From Fibrobacter succinogenes (lineage in GTDB: Bacteria > Fibrobacterota > Fibrobacteria > Fibrobacterales > Fibrobacteraceae): a stretch of DNA of 64,000 nt. Numbering within the stretch: position 1 is the stretch's first letter; every line of letters starts with the position of its first letter. The translations under genes and the position numbers were made by a program. This document shows, one piece after another, positions 26,061 to 35,102 of this stretch. The notes beneath the pieces are model-generated. The model saw only the letters and a program-made list of their open reading frames with translations, ran no database searches and was not told where the DNA came from. Location: contig CADAWC010000023.1 of NCBI GenBank assembly GCA_902791475.1, forward strand, positions 1-64,000. Direction: 5' to 3'.

Positions 26061-27032
26061 TTATTTTTCCATTATTTCTTCTTTGGATAGCTTGAAGTAT
26101 GCTGAGGCTTCTTCAATGGTTAGTTTTTTGTCGCTTACCATTTTTCTAGCCGTGTTAATTTTTTCTTCTACGGCTTCCTTTATTTTTTGATGTTCTTCGG
26201 CAAGTTTTTCCTCAAATTGTTTTTTAAGTTGTTGACGTTCTTCAGCCATTTGCTGTCGGAAATAATCGCCAATGCTTACGAAACCGTATTTTTGCCCAAT
26301 GCTTACGAACGCCATGTTCAGCTCCTTTAGGAAATCTTTACCTAAATACTCTACCAAATATATACTTGTTTTTTCAAGCAGGCAAGACGCCTCGTTTCGC
26401 GGCATTTTATCCAAGAATTTACAGAACTGAGGCAACAGTTCCAGCAGCTTGTCCTTGTTGAATGCATACTTTAACGCGATTATCCCCATGCCGGTCGCCG
26501 TATCTTCGCAGGCGAGGCAGTCGTTGTCGGGAATGTCCGCCATGTTGACGAACGTACATTGGAACGGCAGGACTTTTCCGCGGAAGTACTCCGGGTAAGC
26601 CTTTTCAAGGATTTTGAGCGGGTTCCAGTTATCACGTCCGTTGTAAAATATTATCGCCATTGTCGGGATTCCGCTGAATATGCGGCTCTTGTCCTGAATT
26701 TTCATGACGGAATGGATGTATTTGGAGATCTGGTCGAAAATTGTGGGGTCGCGACCTGATTTGTGCTCTAGCAGGATTCCGACGAGAATCGGGGCACCAG
26801 TCGAAACGTTTACGCGAAATGCTAAATCCGCTTCGCCGGTGTCGTCAACTTCCGAATAGGAATCGGGAATACGCATGAGCGTATCGAGATTGACTTGGTT
26901 TAGAAACGTGTCAACATCGTAGTTTATTTTTCTCGCAAGCTCAAGCAGGTAGCGGACATGTGCTGTGTCGGCAAATAGCCAGCGGAAGTATGCATCGTGT
27001 TTTCGTTTGGGTGTTTTATTTTCGTTTTCCAT
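26061..27032 (-). CDS. Rpn-family PD-(D/E)XK nuclease / putative transposase
   Basis: This 323-residue protein matches the Rpn (recombination-promoting nuclease, formerly putative transposase YhgA-like) family. The start KRKHDAYFRWLFADTAHVRYLLELA is characteristic. The nuclease core shows DTGEADLAFRV and VGILLEHKSG, which fit the Asp and E-x-K of PD-(D/E)XK enzymes. IFDQISKYIHSVMKI follows. The C-terminus is a long charged coiled coil (about 250-300) and a small helical end. These genes are often multicopy and may act in recombination or phage defence. It is convergent to ribD (8-base gap), with no terminal repeats seen, so it is not shown to be mobile. Confidence 0.88.
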   Translation of the reverse strand: MENENKTPKRKHDAYFRWLFADTAHVRYLLELARKINYDVDTFLNQVNLDTLMRIPDSYSEVDDTGEADLAFRVNVSTGAPILVGILLEHKSGRDPTIFDQISKYIHSVMKIQDKSRIFSGIPTMAIIFYNGRDNWNPLKILEKAYPEYFRGKVLPFQCTFVNMADIPDNDCLACEDTATGMGIIALKYAFNKDKLLELLPQFCKFLDKMPRNEASCLLEKTSIYLVEYLGKDFLKELNMAFVSIGQKYGFVSIGDYFRQQMAEERQQLKKQFEEKLAEEHQKIKEAVEEKINTARKMVSDKKLTIEEASAYFKLSKEEIMEK

Positions 27033-27307
27033 TTGTTTCTAGGGCCAATTATTTCAAGCGAATTGGCACGCAATCTCATATAGCAAAGGATATAGAAAAC
27101 GATCTAGCGAATAAAAGTTTTTGAAAATGTCTTGCATCGTCAAAAACGGATGTGCTTAATTTAACAAACTCTTTTCAGAAAAACAAGAGATATTTTGTTT
27201 TAGAATCATTTTGCAACCAACTGTTTGCAATTTTAAATTTTAGAAATACATTAGTTGACTTTGGATGGCATTTTTTTACTTTTGAAAGTATGTTAGATAA
27301 AATGTTT

Positions 27308-28213
27308 ATGAAAACCTTTACCTTTTTAATTTTATTCCTTGTGGCCTGCGCATTTTCTGATAATACGCAATATGAATGGACTGATGAAAACGGTTGTTCG
27401 TATTGCCTTTATGGATATTTTAAAAATGGAAAATGCGTGCATCCTTCAAAGTTCAGTTGGTGGGGCTTTTCTTCCTTTTATCATTTATTTAATTCTAGAA
27501 AAATAGATAAAAATTTTTTTGTGATTAATTATCCTTTCCACCCGACTTTCCACGTCTATTGCGAAAATGATTCTGATTATTGCAAGACGATAAGCGATCC
27601 TATGGCTAAAAAGCTGATGCCGTCTTTGAAGGACCGTAAGTCCTTGTGTAATGAACAACATAAAAAGACTGAAAATACAGGCATGTTTTATGATATGCCT
27701 ATACCTTGTGAAGATTTAGAGTTCCGCTGCGATTTTGTGAAGTTTAATAATAAAAAATCATTTCTTGAAGTTTTGGGTACTGGACATTGCCCGATTCGTG
27801 TGAATGTGGGGCCAATGGGGATCCAACCTACAACAACTTTTTTATTTGGTAATTTTCATGTGGTAAAGAGAAAGGGAGAGTTTTGGATAGAAAACGAAGA
27901 AGCCTTTCTTCAATCCATTGATCCTCTGCAGCGCCCAATCAAAAAATTTGTTACGAGAAACTTTTTCACACTCGGCGAATGTTCCCTTTCAAATTGCGAA
28001 ATTCTGAATTATGTCGGAGAACAACTTCAGGATTTCGATATCAAATGCAACTTTATTAAAAAGAAGGATAACGAGGGGCATGTGACGGTCCTTTCAGAGG
28101 GCGTATGCCCTATAGAAATCTTGGATAAGGATGGCAAAAAACAGGTATATCGCGTGCGCTCCGTTAAAGACGGTGACTCCTATAAACTGATAATGACCAA
28201 TAAGCAAAAATAA
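27308..28213 (+). CDS. Cys-rich secreted protein with internal duplication
   Basis: From ATG 27308 (MKTFTFLILFLVACAFSDN, a signal peptide) it has 301 residues. The open frame extends upstream to 27152, but that part looks non-coding and has no ribosome site; ATGs at 27290 and 27302 are also possible. The N-terminal part has CSYCLYGYFKNGKCVHP. Two related modules follow: CEDLEFRCDFVKFNNKK to HCPIRVNVGPMG, and CEILNYVGEQLQDFDIKC to VCPIEILDKDGKK. Each has a Cys-x3-5 start, a C(D/N)F(V/I)K strand and a (H/V)CPI strand, probably disulfide-linked. I do not recognise the family. The gene is AT-richer than its rib neighbours. Confidence 0.7.
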   Translation: MKTFTFLILFLVACAFSDNTQYEWTDENGCSYCLYGYFKNGKCVHPSKFSWWGFSSFYHLFNSRKIDKNFFVINYPFHPTFHVYCENDSDYCKTISDPMAKKLMPSLKDRKSLCNEQHKKTENTGMFYDMPIPCEDLEFRCDFVKFNNKKSFLEVLGTGHCPIRVNVGPMGIQPTTTFLFGNFHVVKRKGEFWIENEEAFLQSIDPLQRPIKKFVTRNFFTLGECSLSNCEILNYVGEQLQDFDIKCNFIKKKDNEGHVTVLSEGVCPIEILDKDGKKQVYRVRSVKDGDSYKLIMTNKQK

Positions 28214-28232
28214 TCCGCCTTAAATAGCCTTC

Positions 28233-28265
28233 CTCTCTCGTCTCTAGTCTCTAGTCTCTCGTCTA
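28233..28265. repeat. CTCTCGTCTCTAGT array before ribE
   Basis: CTCTCGTCTCTAGTCTCTAG and TCTCTCGTCT are tandem variants of a 7-9 base word, ending 20 bases before the ribE start. The same family lies before the MBOAT gene (11270-11285) and at the EamA start (18623-18648). Confidence 0.7.
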
Positions 28266-28285
28266 AATTGCTAAATTTGCCGCGT

Positions 28286-28885
28286 ATGTTTACGGGTATA
28301 ATTCAAGCAACTGGCGAAATCATTTCCCTTGAAAACAGGGGTGATGCGCTTACAATGCGCATGAAGTCGCCAGGATTCTTTAAAAACAGCAAATTGGGCG
28401 ACAGCATTGCCAATAACGGCGTGTGTCTCTCCGTTGAAAACTGTACCGATGACGAAGCAACGTTCTGTCTCATGCACCAGACTGTCGTGAATACGTCCTT
28501 TAAGCAGGCAAAAGTCGGGGATCTCGTGAATCTCGAGTATCCTTGCCGTGCCGATAGCTTTATGGGCGGTCACTTTGTGATGGGGCATGTGGACTGCACC
28601 ACGGACGTCTTGCGCGTCACTCCGCGTGAAACGGGCGTGGAAGTCGATTTGGCTCTGCCAGCTGACTTGCGCCGCTATGTCATCCGTCGTGGATCCATCT
28701 CCTTGAACGGCATTAGCCTTACGGTGGCCGAAAAGGGGGAGGATTTCATCCGCGTTTGCATTATTCCCGATACTTTAGCCCGCACGAATCTCAGGAACTG
28801 GGTGCCTGGCACCGTGGTGAATGTAGAAGTCGATATGCTCGGCAAATATATTGAAAACTATCTAAAGGAACGTGACCTTGCTTAA
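28286..28885 (+). CDS. ribE: Riboflavin synthase, alpha chain
   Basis: This 199-residue enzyme dismutates two lumazines to riboflavin, the last step of the pathway. The start [12 protein letters not shown] is the invariant N-terminus of the family, so ATG 28286 is chosen over the earlier in-frame codon at 28268. Two lumazine-binding repeats are visible (about 1-95 and 96-195): the first has [13 protein letters not shown] and [20 protein letters not shown], the second has [36 protein letters not shown]. No FMN riboswitch precedes it. It overlaps the next gene by about 8-14 bases, so it opens the operon ribE-ribBA-ribH-nusB. Confidence 0.95.
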   Translation: MFTGIIQATGEIISLENRGDALTMRMKSPGFFKNSKLGDSIANNGVCLSVENCTDDEATFCLMHQTVVNTSFKQAKVGDLVNLEYPCRADSFMGGHFVMGHVDCTTDVLRVTPRETGVEVDLALPADLRRYVIRRGSISLNGISLTVAEKGEDFIRVCIIPDTLARTNLRNWVPGTVVNVEVDMLGKYIENYLKERDLA

Positions 28886-30119
28886 TACGATTGAAGAGGC
28901 CATTGAAGATTTCAAGAACGGTAAGTTCTTGGTCGTGGTTGATGACGAAGACCGTGAAAATGAGGGCGATTTCATTATCGCCGCCGAAAAAATCACTCCC
29001 GAAAAGGTGAACTTCATGCTCCACGAGGGGCGTGGCGTGCTTTGCTGCCCGCTTCCGATTTCTCGCTGCCGCGAATTGAATCTTACGCGTCAGACTGCCG
29101 AAAACACCTCCATGCTCGGCACTCCGTTCACCGTCATGGTCGATAAGCTCGAAGGCTGCACTACGGGTGTTTCTGCCCACGACCGTGCCGCAACGATCCA
29201 GGCTCTCGCCGATCCGAATTCCAAGCCTTCGGACTTTGGCCGTCCGGGTCACATTTCTCCGCTTTACGCCCAGGAAGAAGGCGTTTTGCGCCGTGCAGGC
29301 CACACCGAAGCTGCAGTGGACCTTACAAAGCTTGCTGGTCTCCGTCCGGCTGCCGCCCTCATTGAAATCATGAACGAAGACGGCACGATGGCCCGTATGC
29401 CGCAACTCCAGGAAGTCGCCAAGAAGTTCGGCCTCAAGATTATTTCTATCAAGGACTTGATTGACTACCGCCTGAAAACGGAAAAGCTTGTGCAGCGCGT
29501 GGCCGCTCCGCACGTTTCGACCAAGTACGGCGATTTCACGGCTTATGCCTACCGCAGCAAGACCGATGGCGTCGAACATGTGGCCTGGGTTGCCGGTAAT
29601 CCGGACTTCAGTAAGCCGGTTTATGTGCGCGTTCACAGCGAATGCCTCACGGGCGATATCTTTGGTAGCCTCCGTTGCGATTGCGGAGACCAGCTTGCCG
29701 CAGCCATGAAGTTCATTGGCGAACATGGTGGCGTGTTCCTCTACATGCGCGGTCAGGAAGGCCGTGGCATTGGTCTTTGCAATAAGCTCCGCGCTTATGA
29801 ATTGCAAGAAAAGGGTATGGACACGGTCGAGGCGAACCTCCACCTTGGGTTCAAGTCCGACTTGCGCCAGTACGGTACGGGCGCCCAGATTTTGGCAGAC
29901 CTCGGCGTGAAGGAAATGCGACTCCTCACGAACAATCCGAGCAAGATTTCTGGTATTTCCGCCTATGGTCTCAAGATCGTGGAACGCGTGCCTATCGAAA
30001 TCAAGCCCAACAACATCAACCGTTTTTATCTGCGCACCAAGAAAGAAAAGATGGGCCACGAGCTCCATCTCGACAATGCAGATCATGGCGCAGCCGAAGT
30101 TTTAGATGAAGGAAAATAA
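28872..30119 (+). CDS. ribBA: Bifunctional DHBP synthase / GTP cyclohydrolase II RibBA
   Basis: This 415-residue fusion makes both precursors of riboflavin. The N-terminal RibB domain (about 1-205) makes 3,4-dihydroxy-2-butanone 4-phosphate from ribulose 5-phosphate: [18 protein letters not shown], and [26 protein letters not shown]. The C-terminal RibA domain (about 215-400) opens [25 protein letters not shown] with the zinc Cys residues, [11 protein letters not shown], and [17 protein letters not shown]. Start is GTG 28872 or, better spaced to AAGGA at 28865, TTG 28878. It overlaps ribE. Length and motifs are standard for the fusion. Confidence 0.95.
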   Translation: MTLLNTIEEAIEDFKNGKFLVVVDDEDRENEGDFIIAAEKITPEKVNFMLHEGRGVLCCPLPISRCRELNLTRQTAENTSMLGTPFTVMVDKLEGCTTGVSAHDRAATIQALADPNSKPSDFGRPGHISPLYAQEEGVLRRAGHTEAAVDLTKLAGLRPAAALIEIMNEDGTMARMPQLQEVAKKFGLKIISIKDLIDYRLKTEKLVQRVAAPHVSTKYGDFTAYAYRSKTDGVEHVAWVAGNPDFSKPVYVRVHSECLTGDIFGSLRCDCGDQLAAAMKFIGEHGGVFLYMRGQEGRGIGLCNKLRAYELQEKGMDTVEANLHLGFKSDLRQYGTGAQILADLGVKEMRLLTNNPSKISGISAYGLKIVERVPIEIKPNNINRFYLRTKKEKMGHELHLDNADHGAAEVLDEGK

Positions 30120-30120
30120 G

Positions 30121-30588
30121 ATGAAAGAATTCAAAAATTCCCTCAATGGTTCTGGTTTGAAGGTCGCGATTGCCGTTGCCCGCTTCAATGAAGTGGTGAC
30201 TGACCGCCTCCTCGAAGGCGCAGTCCGCGAACTCGAAACGCTCGGCGTCGATAGCGATAATATCGCTGTGGCTCATGTGCCGGGCGCTTTTGAACTGCCG
30301 GGCCTCTGCCGCAGATTTGTGGATTCTGGCAAGTACGATGCCGTGATTGCTCTCGGTGCCGTTATCCGTGGCGAAACGGGGCACTATGACGTTGTCGTGA
30401 ACAATTCTACGGGCGGAATCGCATCGCTCGCTGCCGAAGGCAAGGTCCCGGTGATTCTCGGAATCTTAACGACTGACACGGTCGACCAGGCGATGAACCG
30501 CGCTGGCCTCAAGGCCGGAAACCTCGGCTGCAATTGGGCAAGAACTGCCGTTGAAATGGTAAATCTTTACAAGCAGATTGGAAAATAA
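30121..30588 (+). CDS. ribH: 6,7-dimethyl-8-ribityllumazine synthase
   Basis: This 155-residue enzyme condenses the two riboflavin precursors to lumazine, which RibE then uses. Motifs: AIAVARFNEVVTDRLLEGA at the N-terminus, VPGAFELPG, ALGAVIRGETGHYDVV with the substrate loop, and PVILGILTTDTVDQAMNRAG. The C-terminal helix GCNWARTAVEMVNLY is typical. ATG 30121 has AAGGA at 30109-30113; an ATG at 30106 inside ribBA is less likely. It follows the ribBA stop by one base, and nusB begins two bases after its stop. It likely forms the 60-mer shell seen in the family. Confidence 0.95.
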   Translation: MKEFKNSLNGSGLKVAIAVARFNEVVTDRLLEGAVRELETLGVDSDNIAVAHVPGAFELPGLCRRFVDSGKYDAVIALGAVIRGETGHYDVVVNNSTGGIASLAAEGKVPVILGILTTDTVDQAMNRAGLKAGNLGCNWARTAVEMVNLYKQIGK

Positions 30589-30590
30589 TT

Positions 30591-31031
30591 ATGGCACAAG
30601 TAAGTTTTAGACCTGCTCGCGTCTTTGCGATGCAGTTGCTTTACGCAATGGAAATTTCTGGCGGTACGGTTGCCGATGCGCTCCCGGGCGTTCTGGAAGC
30701 CCAGCCGCTCCAGGACAACATGAAAAAGTACGGCATGAAGCTTGTCGACTTGGTCCTTGCACACAAGGCCGAACTCGATTCCGAAATCGAAGCCTGCTCC
30801 GCTCATTGGGGAATTGAGCGCATGGCGACTCTCGACAGGATTGTGCTGCGCATCGCGATGGTCGAACTTTTGTATGTTCCTGAAATCCCGATGAAGGTGG
30901 TCATCTCTGAAGCCGTTCAGGTAGCTGCCAAGTTCAGTACGGATTCTTCGGGCACGTTCGTGAACGGACTCCTCGCTGGGTTCTTGCAGAAGCGTGGCAT
31001 GGTTGCAAACAATACTAAGAAGGATGCTTAA
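30591..31031 (+). CDS. nusB: Transcription antitermination protein NusB
   Basis: This 146-residue all-helical RNA-binding protein acts with NusE (S10) in ribosomal RNA antitermination. Recognisable parts are RPARVFAMQLLYAMEISG at the N-terminus, WGIERMATLDRIVLRIAMVELLY (the family signature WxxxRxxxxDRxxLRxAxxEL) and PMKVVISEAVQVAAKFSTDSSGTFVNGLLAGFL. Length is typical. It is two bases after ribH and five bases before the DUF2723 gene. The ribH-nusB order is conserved in many bacteria. Confidence 0.95.
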   Translation: MAQVSFRPARVFAMQLLYAMEISGGTVADALPGVLEAQPLQDNMKKYGMKLVDLVLAHKAELDSEIEACSAHWGIERMATLDRIVLRIAMVELLYVPEIPMKVVISEAVQVAAKFSTDSSGTFVNGLLAGFLQKRGMVANNTKKDA

Positions 31032-31036
31032 TTTTT

Positions 31037-34000
31037 ATGAAGATTAACGAGAAGTGGCATAAGCACATCTTTGCCGGTATCGCTGGCTTTATTGCATTGA
31101 TCGTTTACATGATGACGATGGCTCCGACGGTCTCTTTCTGGGACTGCGGTGAATTCGTCGCTTGCGCCAACACGCTTGGCATTCCTCATCCTCCTGGAAC
31201 GCCGTTCTTCGTGTTCTTTGCCCGTGCGGTCATTCTCCTTTTGCCGTTCGTTGGCGAAATTGCAAAGCGCGTCAACTACATTTCTGTGGTGAGTTCTGCG
31301 GCGACGGTCTATGTGACTGCTCTCTTTGCTTGGGAACTTTTGGCAACGGTCCTCAAGACCGATAGCCTTGCTGAAAAGATTTCGGACAAGGTCCGTACCT
31401 TCGTGCTTGGCACTGCCGCTCTCGTAGCAGGCTTCCTCCTCACGTTCTCCGATACGTTCTGGTTCAACGCTGTCGAAGCCGAAGTCTACGGCATAGCCAT
31501 GTTTATCCTCATGCTCGTCTCTTACCTCGGACTCGTGTGGTACAACAAGCGCGACGAAGCGGGTAGCGACAAGCTCCTCATCTTTATTTGCTACATCGCA
31601 TTCCTTGGCGTGGGCGCTCACCTTTACACGATGCTCACGGTTCCGGCCGTGTTCGTTTTGCTCCTCGTGGCTCAGCCGAAAAAGATTGTCGAACGCATTC
31701 CTATCTGGATTACGGGTACGCTCCTTTGCTCCGTCATCTACATGGTTTCTGCATTTATCGAAATCTCTCTCGTTTGCCTTGTTGCTCTTTCTGTCATTGT
31801 CTTTGTGCCTGCAATTTCGTCCAAGTTTAGGCCGAACGTGAACAAGGCTTTCAAGCTTTCGCTTGCCTTTGCGTTCTTTGCTTTGGTCGGCTACAGCACG
31901 CACCTCTACATTCCTATCCGTTCCGAACTCAACCCGACGATCGACGAAAACGATCCGGAAATCAACATTCGCGACGAACAGGGCAACCTCCAGTTGGGTA
32001 ACCTCTTCAAGGCCGAAAACTGGGAAGCCTTCAACGCCTTTATCGAACGTAAACAGTACGGCTCCGAAAGCATGATTTCCCGTGCCTTCTATCGCCGTTC
32101 CCGAATTGCTCATCAGGTGCTCTCTTTCCCGAGCATGAGCTACGGTGGTTACCAGATTGCCCAGTACTTGCCGTACAAGGTGGGTGGGGTGAACTACGCC
32201 AACGGCGTCTACACGTTTGACGCTTCCGAAAATGAACCGGTCGAACGCCTTGGCTTCAAGTTCCCGACGCAGATGTCGTTCATGGGTGACAATGTCGCGA
32301 TGCAGCTTGCCTTCTTCTTGCTCTTTAACGGCTTGCTGATTGCTGTTTGCGTTTACATCTACAAGCGCAACAAGCATGTGGGTATCTTTGTTTCGACGCT
32401 TTACGCCCTTTGCTCTCTCGGCCTCCTGTTCTACATCAATTTTGCCGATGGCACTCGCATGGAACAGCGTGACCGTGACTACTGGGTAAATGCCATGACT
32501 CGCAATGTTGCTGATTTGAACAATGCTGGTGCAGGCATTACGTCTCTCCCGGATCCGAACGAACTCATCGATCTCCGCCAGACGATTGACTATTCCAAGC
32601 TCGCTATCGAGCGTCTTCGCATGAACAATGCTCCGGCTTCTCGAATTGCTGAATTCGAAAAGAAGATTAGCGATGCCGAAAATACGTCTGCTTGGAGAAA
32701 TTGGCAGAAGATTGAAGAAAGCTTTGCCCGTTTTGGTCAGCGCGCCCCGTTCCCGGAAGCAGTCCACATGGAAGTCCGTGAACGTGACTACTTCTATACG
32801 CCGGCATTCATTTTCATGAGCATGATTTACGGTATCGGTGCGGGTATTCTCGTGCTGCTCGCTGCAACGACTGCATCGACAATGGCTTTTGCATCCCCGA
32901 TTGCCGCCGCACTCGTGCTTGTGTCGTTCCTGGTTCCGTGCATTTCGAACTACAAGGAACATGACCGTTCCGGTCTCTGGGTTCCTTGGGATTATGCCTA
33001 CAACCTCCTCAACAGCTGCCGTCCGAACGCCATCCTCTTCACGAATGGCGATAACGACACCTTCCCGCTGTGGTTCGCTCAGGAAGTTGCCGGTATCCGT
33101 AAGGACGTTCGCGTGGTGAACCTTTCTTTGGGCAACACGGACTGGTACATCAAGCAGATGCTCACGAACGAACCTATCCTCAAGCTTTCTTACAACAAGG
33201 AAACGATCGACAACGATATGGTCCTTGACAATAGCAGCGCTAACAATCCGAACCATCTTGTTTCTACTTGGGTTCGTCGTGCTGAATCACTCAAGCCGAA
33301 GCTCAAGGAACGTATCGACCAGATGGAAGCTAAGGGCTATCTCTCTGAAGCCGATTCCGCAAAGCTTCTCCAGTTCAAGGTGAATTACCAGGTTTGGGAT
33401 GCATTCCTGGATTGGGCCAAGAGAAACCGTTCTAGCATGATGCTCACGCAGTACAAGCTCGTGATTGATCTTGCTCTCCAGAACATGGATCGCCCGATTG
33501 AAATCTCGACGACGGTCGGTACGTCTAACTTCATGGGTCTCGAAAAGTACATGATCCAGGAAGGCATGGTCTATAACTTTGTGAAGGGTGATCTCACGCC
33601 GAAGCAGAATGCCTTTGATGCACAAAAGACCGCAGCGCTCATTGATAGCGTTTACAAGTTCCGTGGCCTTGGTGACGGTTCTGCTTACATCAACTCCGAA
33701 ACGGAACGCTTGCTCAGCAGCTATGTTTCGCTCTACTTGCAGATTTCGTTTGACGCTCGCGAAAAGATTGCGGCTCTCGTTTCCAAGAAGCCGTTTACTT
33801 ACGCAGACAAGGCTGAAGTCGAACGTATTGCCACTAACGCTGCCAAGTATCTCGAACTCGGCATGTACCAGTTCCCGAGAGAATGGCGCAACTACTGGGC
33901 TGCTTCTTACGTTTATGCCTCTGCAGGCATGAAGGCCAAGGCTCTAGAAGTTGTAAATCGTGGTCTCGAAAACATTCCGTCTTATGATGGTCCGGGCCGT

Positions 34001-34114
34001 AGCCGCTTGAAGATGAGCCTCCAGCAGATCGAAGCGATTACCGATGATTTGCTCAAGGTAGATGAAGAACCGGTGGCAACGCCGGCTACTGAAGCCGCTC
34101 CTGCTGTAAACTAG
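31037..34114 (+). CDS. DUF2723-family membrane glycosyltransferase (GT-C/PMT-like)
   Basis: This 1025-residue membrane protein starts with the DUF2723 pattern: a transmembrane helix, APTVSFWDCGEFVACANTLGIPHPPGTPFFVFFAR. The Asp-Cys-Gly-Glu after the first helix is where GT-C enzymes bind a lipid-phosphate sugar. About 12-14 hydrophobic segments cover residues 1-640, including one with PWDYAYNLLNSC. A soluble part follows (residues 640-1025) with NGDNDTFPLWFAQEV and C-terminal helical TPR-like repeats. It probably transfers a sugar from a polyprenyl phosphate to a protein or glycan outside the membrane. Two dolichyl-phosphate-mannose-synthase-like genes follow directly, which fits as donor makers. 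The acceptor is unknown. Confidence 0.85.
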   Translation: MKINEKWHKHIFAGIAGFIALIVYMMTMAPTVSFWDCGEFVACANTLGIPHPPGTPFFVFFARAVILLLPFVGEIAKRVNYISVVSSAATVYVTALFAWELLATVLKTDSLAEKISDKVRTFVLGTAALVAGFLLTFSDTFWFNAVEAEVYGIAMFILMLVSYLGLVWYNKRDEAGSDKLLIFICYIAFLGVGAHLYTMLTVPAVFVLLLVAQPKKIVERIPIWITGTLLCSVIYMVSAFIEISLVCLVALSVIVFVPAISSKFRPNVNKAFKLSLAFAFFALVGYSTHLYIPIRSELNPTIDENDPEINIRDEQGNLQLGNLFKAENWEAFNAFIERKQYGSESMISRAFYRRSRIAHQVLSFPSMSYGGYQIAQYLPYKVGGVNYANGVYTFDASENEPVERLGFKFPTQMSFMGDNVAMQLAFFLLFNGLLIAVCVYIYKRNKHVGIFVSTLYALCSLGLLFYINFADGTRMEQRDRDYWVNAMTRNVADLNNAGAGITSLPDPNELIDLRQTIDYSKLAIERLRMNNAPASRIAEFEKKISDAENTSAWRNWQKIEESFARFGQRAPFPEAVHMEVRERDYFYTPAFIFMSMIYGIGAGILVLLAATTASTMAFASPIAAALVLVSFLVPCISNYKEHDRSGLWVPWDYAYNLLNSCRPNAILFTNGDNDTFPLWFAQEVAGIRKDVRVVNLSLGNTDWYIKQMLTNEPILKLSYNKETIDNDMVLDNSSANNPNHLVSTWVRRAESLKPKLKERIDQMEAKGYLSEADSAKLLQFKVNYQVWDAFLDWAKRNRSSMMLTQYKLVIDLALQNMDRPIEISTTVGTSNFMGLEKYMIQEGMVYNFVKGDLTPKQNAFDAQKTAALIDSVYKFRGLGDGSAYINSETERLLSSYVSLYLQISFDAREKIAALVSKKPFTYADKAEVERIATNAAKYLELGMYQFPREWRNYWAASYVYASAGMKAKALEVVNRGLENIPSYDGPGRSRLKMSLQQIEAITDDLLKVDEEPVATPATEAAPAVN

Positions 34115-34130
34115 TTCTCGAGGTATTGTT

Positions 34131-35069
34131 ATGGATTTGAGCTTGGTTATCCCTGTTAAGGAAGAAAGTGAAAATCTTCCCCAGTTGTTTAAGGAAATTT
34201 GGGCCGCCATTCAACCGACCGGTATGGAATTTGAGGTTATCGTTATTGATGATGGTAGCCGCGACAATACCTGGGAAGTGGTGGAGGACCTAGCAAAGGA
34301 ATACAACGCTAAGCCGGGTTCCTCGGTAAGCGCATTCCGTTTCCAGTTCAACTGTGGCAAGGCTGCTGCACTCGCTCTTGGTTTTTCCAAGGCTCGTGGC
34401 AAGTATGTCGCAACGCTTGATGGCGACTTGCAGGATGACCCGCTCGAAATCCCGAAGATGATCAAGATTCTCGAATCCGGTTACGACCTCGTCTCTGGCT
34501 GGAAGATTCGCCGCCTCGATCCGTGGCACAAGACGATGCCTTCCAAGCTTTTCAATTTGACCGTGTCGATGGTCTGTGGCAAGCGCCTGCACGATTTCAA
34601 CTGCGGCATCAAGGCTTACCGTAGTTCCGTGGTCCGCTTTATCCAGCTTTACGGCGACTACCACCGTTTTATCCCGGTCATGGCCAAGTGGCAGGGCTTC
34701 CGCATTACTGAAATGCCGGTTGCCCACCGCGCCCGCGTTCACGGCGTCTCGAAGTACGGCGTTTCTCGACTGGTGAGCGGTTTTTTGGACTTGGTTTCCC
34801 TTATGTTCATGCGTAGCTTCTCGTCGAAACCGCTCCATTTCTTTGGTCTGATTGGACTTATATTGATGCTTTTTGGCCTTGGCACTTGCGGTTATTTTGG
34901 CTATGAATGGTTCCAGACAGGTGCTATGCATGTTCGTCCGCTGCTTTTGGCAGGCGCCTTCTCGCTTGTCATGAGTGTCCAGTTCTTCTCGCTCGGTCTT
35001 CTGGGTGAGATGATGAATGGCAATAAAAAAAGGACTTATCCGGTTTCTGATGTCATTGGCGAACTGTAA
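34131..35069 (+). CDS. GT2 glycosyltransferase with C-terminal membrane helices (DPM1/GtrB-like)
   Basis: This 312-residue enzyme has the GT-A fold: SLVIPVKEESENLPQLF, VIDDGSRDNTW, then ATLDGDLQDDPLEIPKMI with the metal-binding acidic residues, then HDFNCGIKAYRSSVV and YHRFIPVMAKWQGF. Two C-terminal helices follow (LHFFGLIGLILMLFGLGTCGYFGY, LLLAGAFSLVMSVQFFSLGLLGEM). This is the layout of GtrB/ArnC-type enzymes that make polyprenyl-phosphate sugars. It lies 16 bases after the DUF2723 transferase and should supply its lipid-linked sugar. Donor sugar is unknown. Confidence 0.92.
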   Translation: MDLSLVIPVKEESENLPQLFKEIWAAIQPTGMEFEVIVIDDGSRDNTWEVVEDLAKEYNAKPGSSVSAFRFQFNCGKAAALALGFSKARGKYVATLDGDLQDDPLEIPKMIKILESGYDLVSGWKIRRLDPWHKTMPSKLFNLTVSMVCGKRLHDFNCGIKAYRSSVVRFIQLYGDYHRFIPVMAKWQGFRITEMPVAHRARVHGVSKYGVSRLVSGFLDLVSLMFMRSFSSKPLHFFGLIGLILMLFGLGTCGYFGYEWFQTGAMHVRPLLLAGAFSLVMSVQFFSLGLLGEMMNGNKKRTYPVSDVIGEL

Positions 35070-35102
35070 TTTTGTATAGATTTGTGTTTAGAGAGGTATT
35101 TA

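Noticed and set aside
26061-27032. Complete insertion sequence around the Rpn-type gene
   Set aside because: No terminal inverted repeats or target duplications were seen; the family is often present without mobility.
24676-28285. FMN riboswitch before ribD or ribE
   Set aside because: The conserved RFN words (AGGGG, CCGAC, GGCGGT type) are absent from both upstream regions.
31028-33256. Antisense frame of 742 codons over the DUF2723 gene
   Set aside because: A shadow of a real membrane protein gene; its composition (Arg, His, Glu) is that of reversed codons with no motif.
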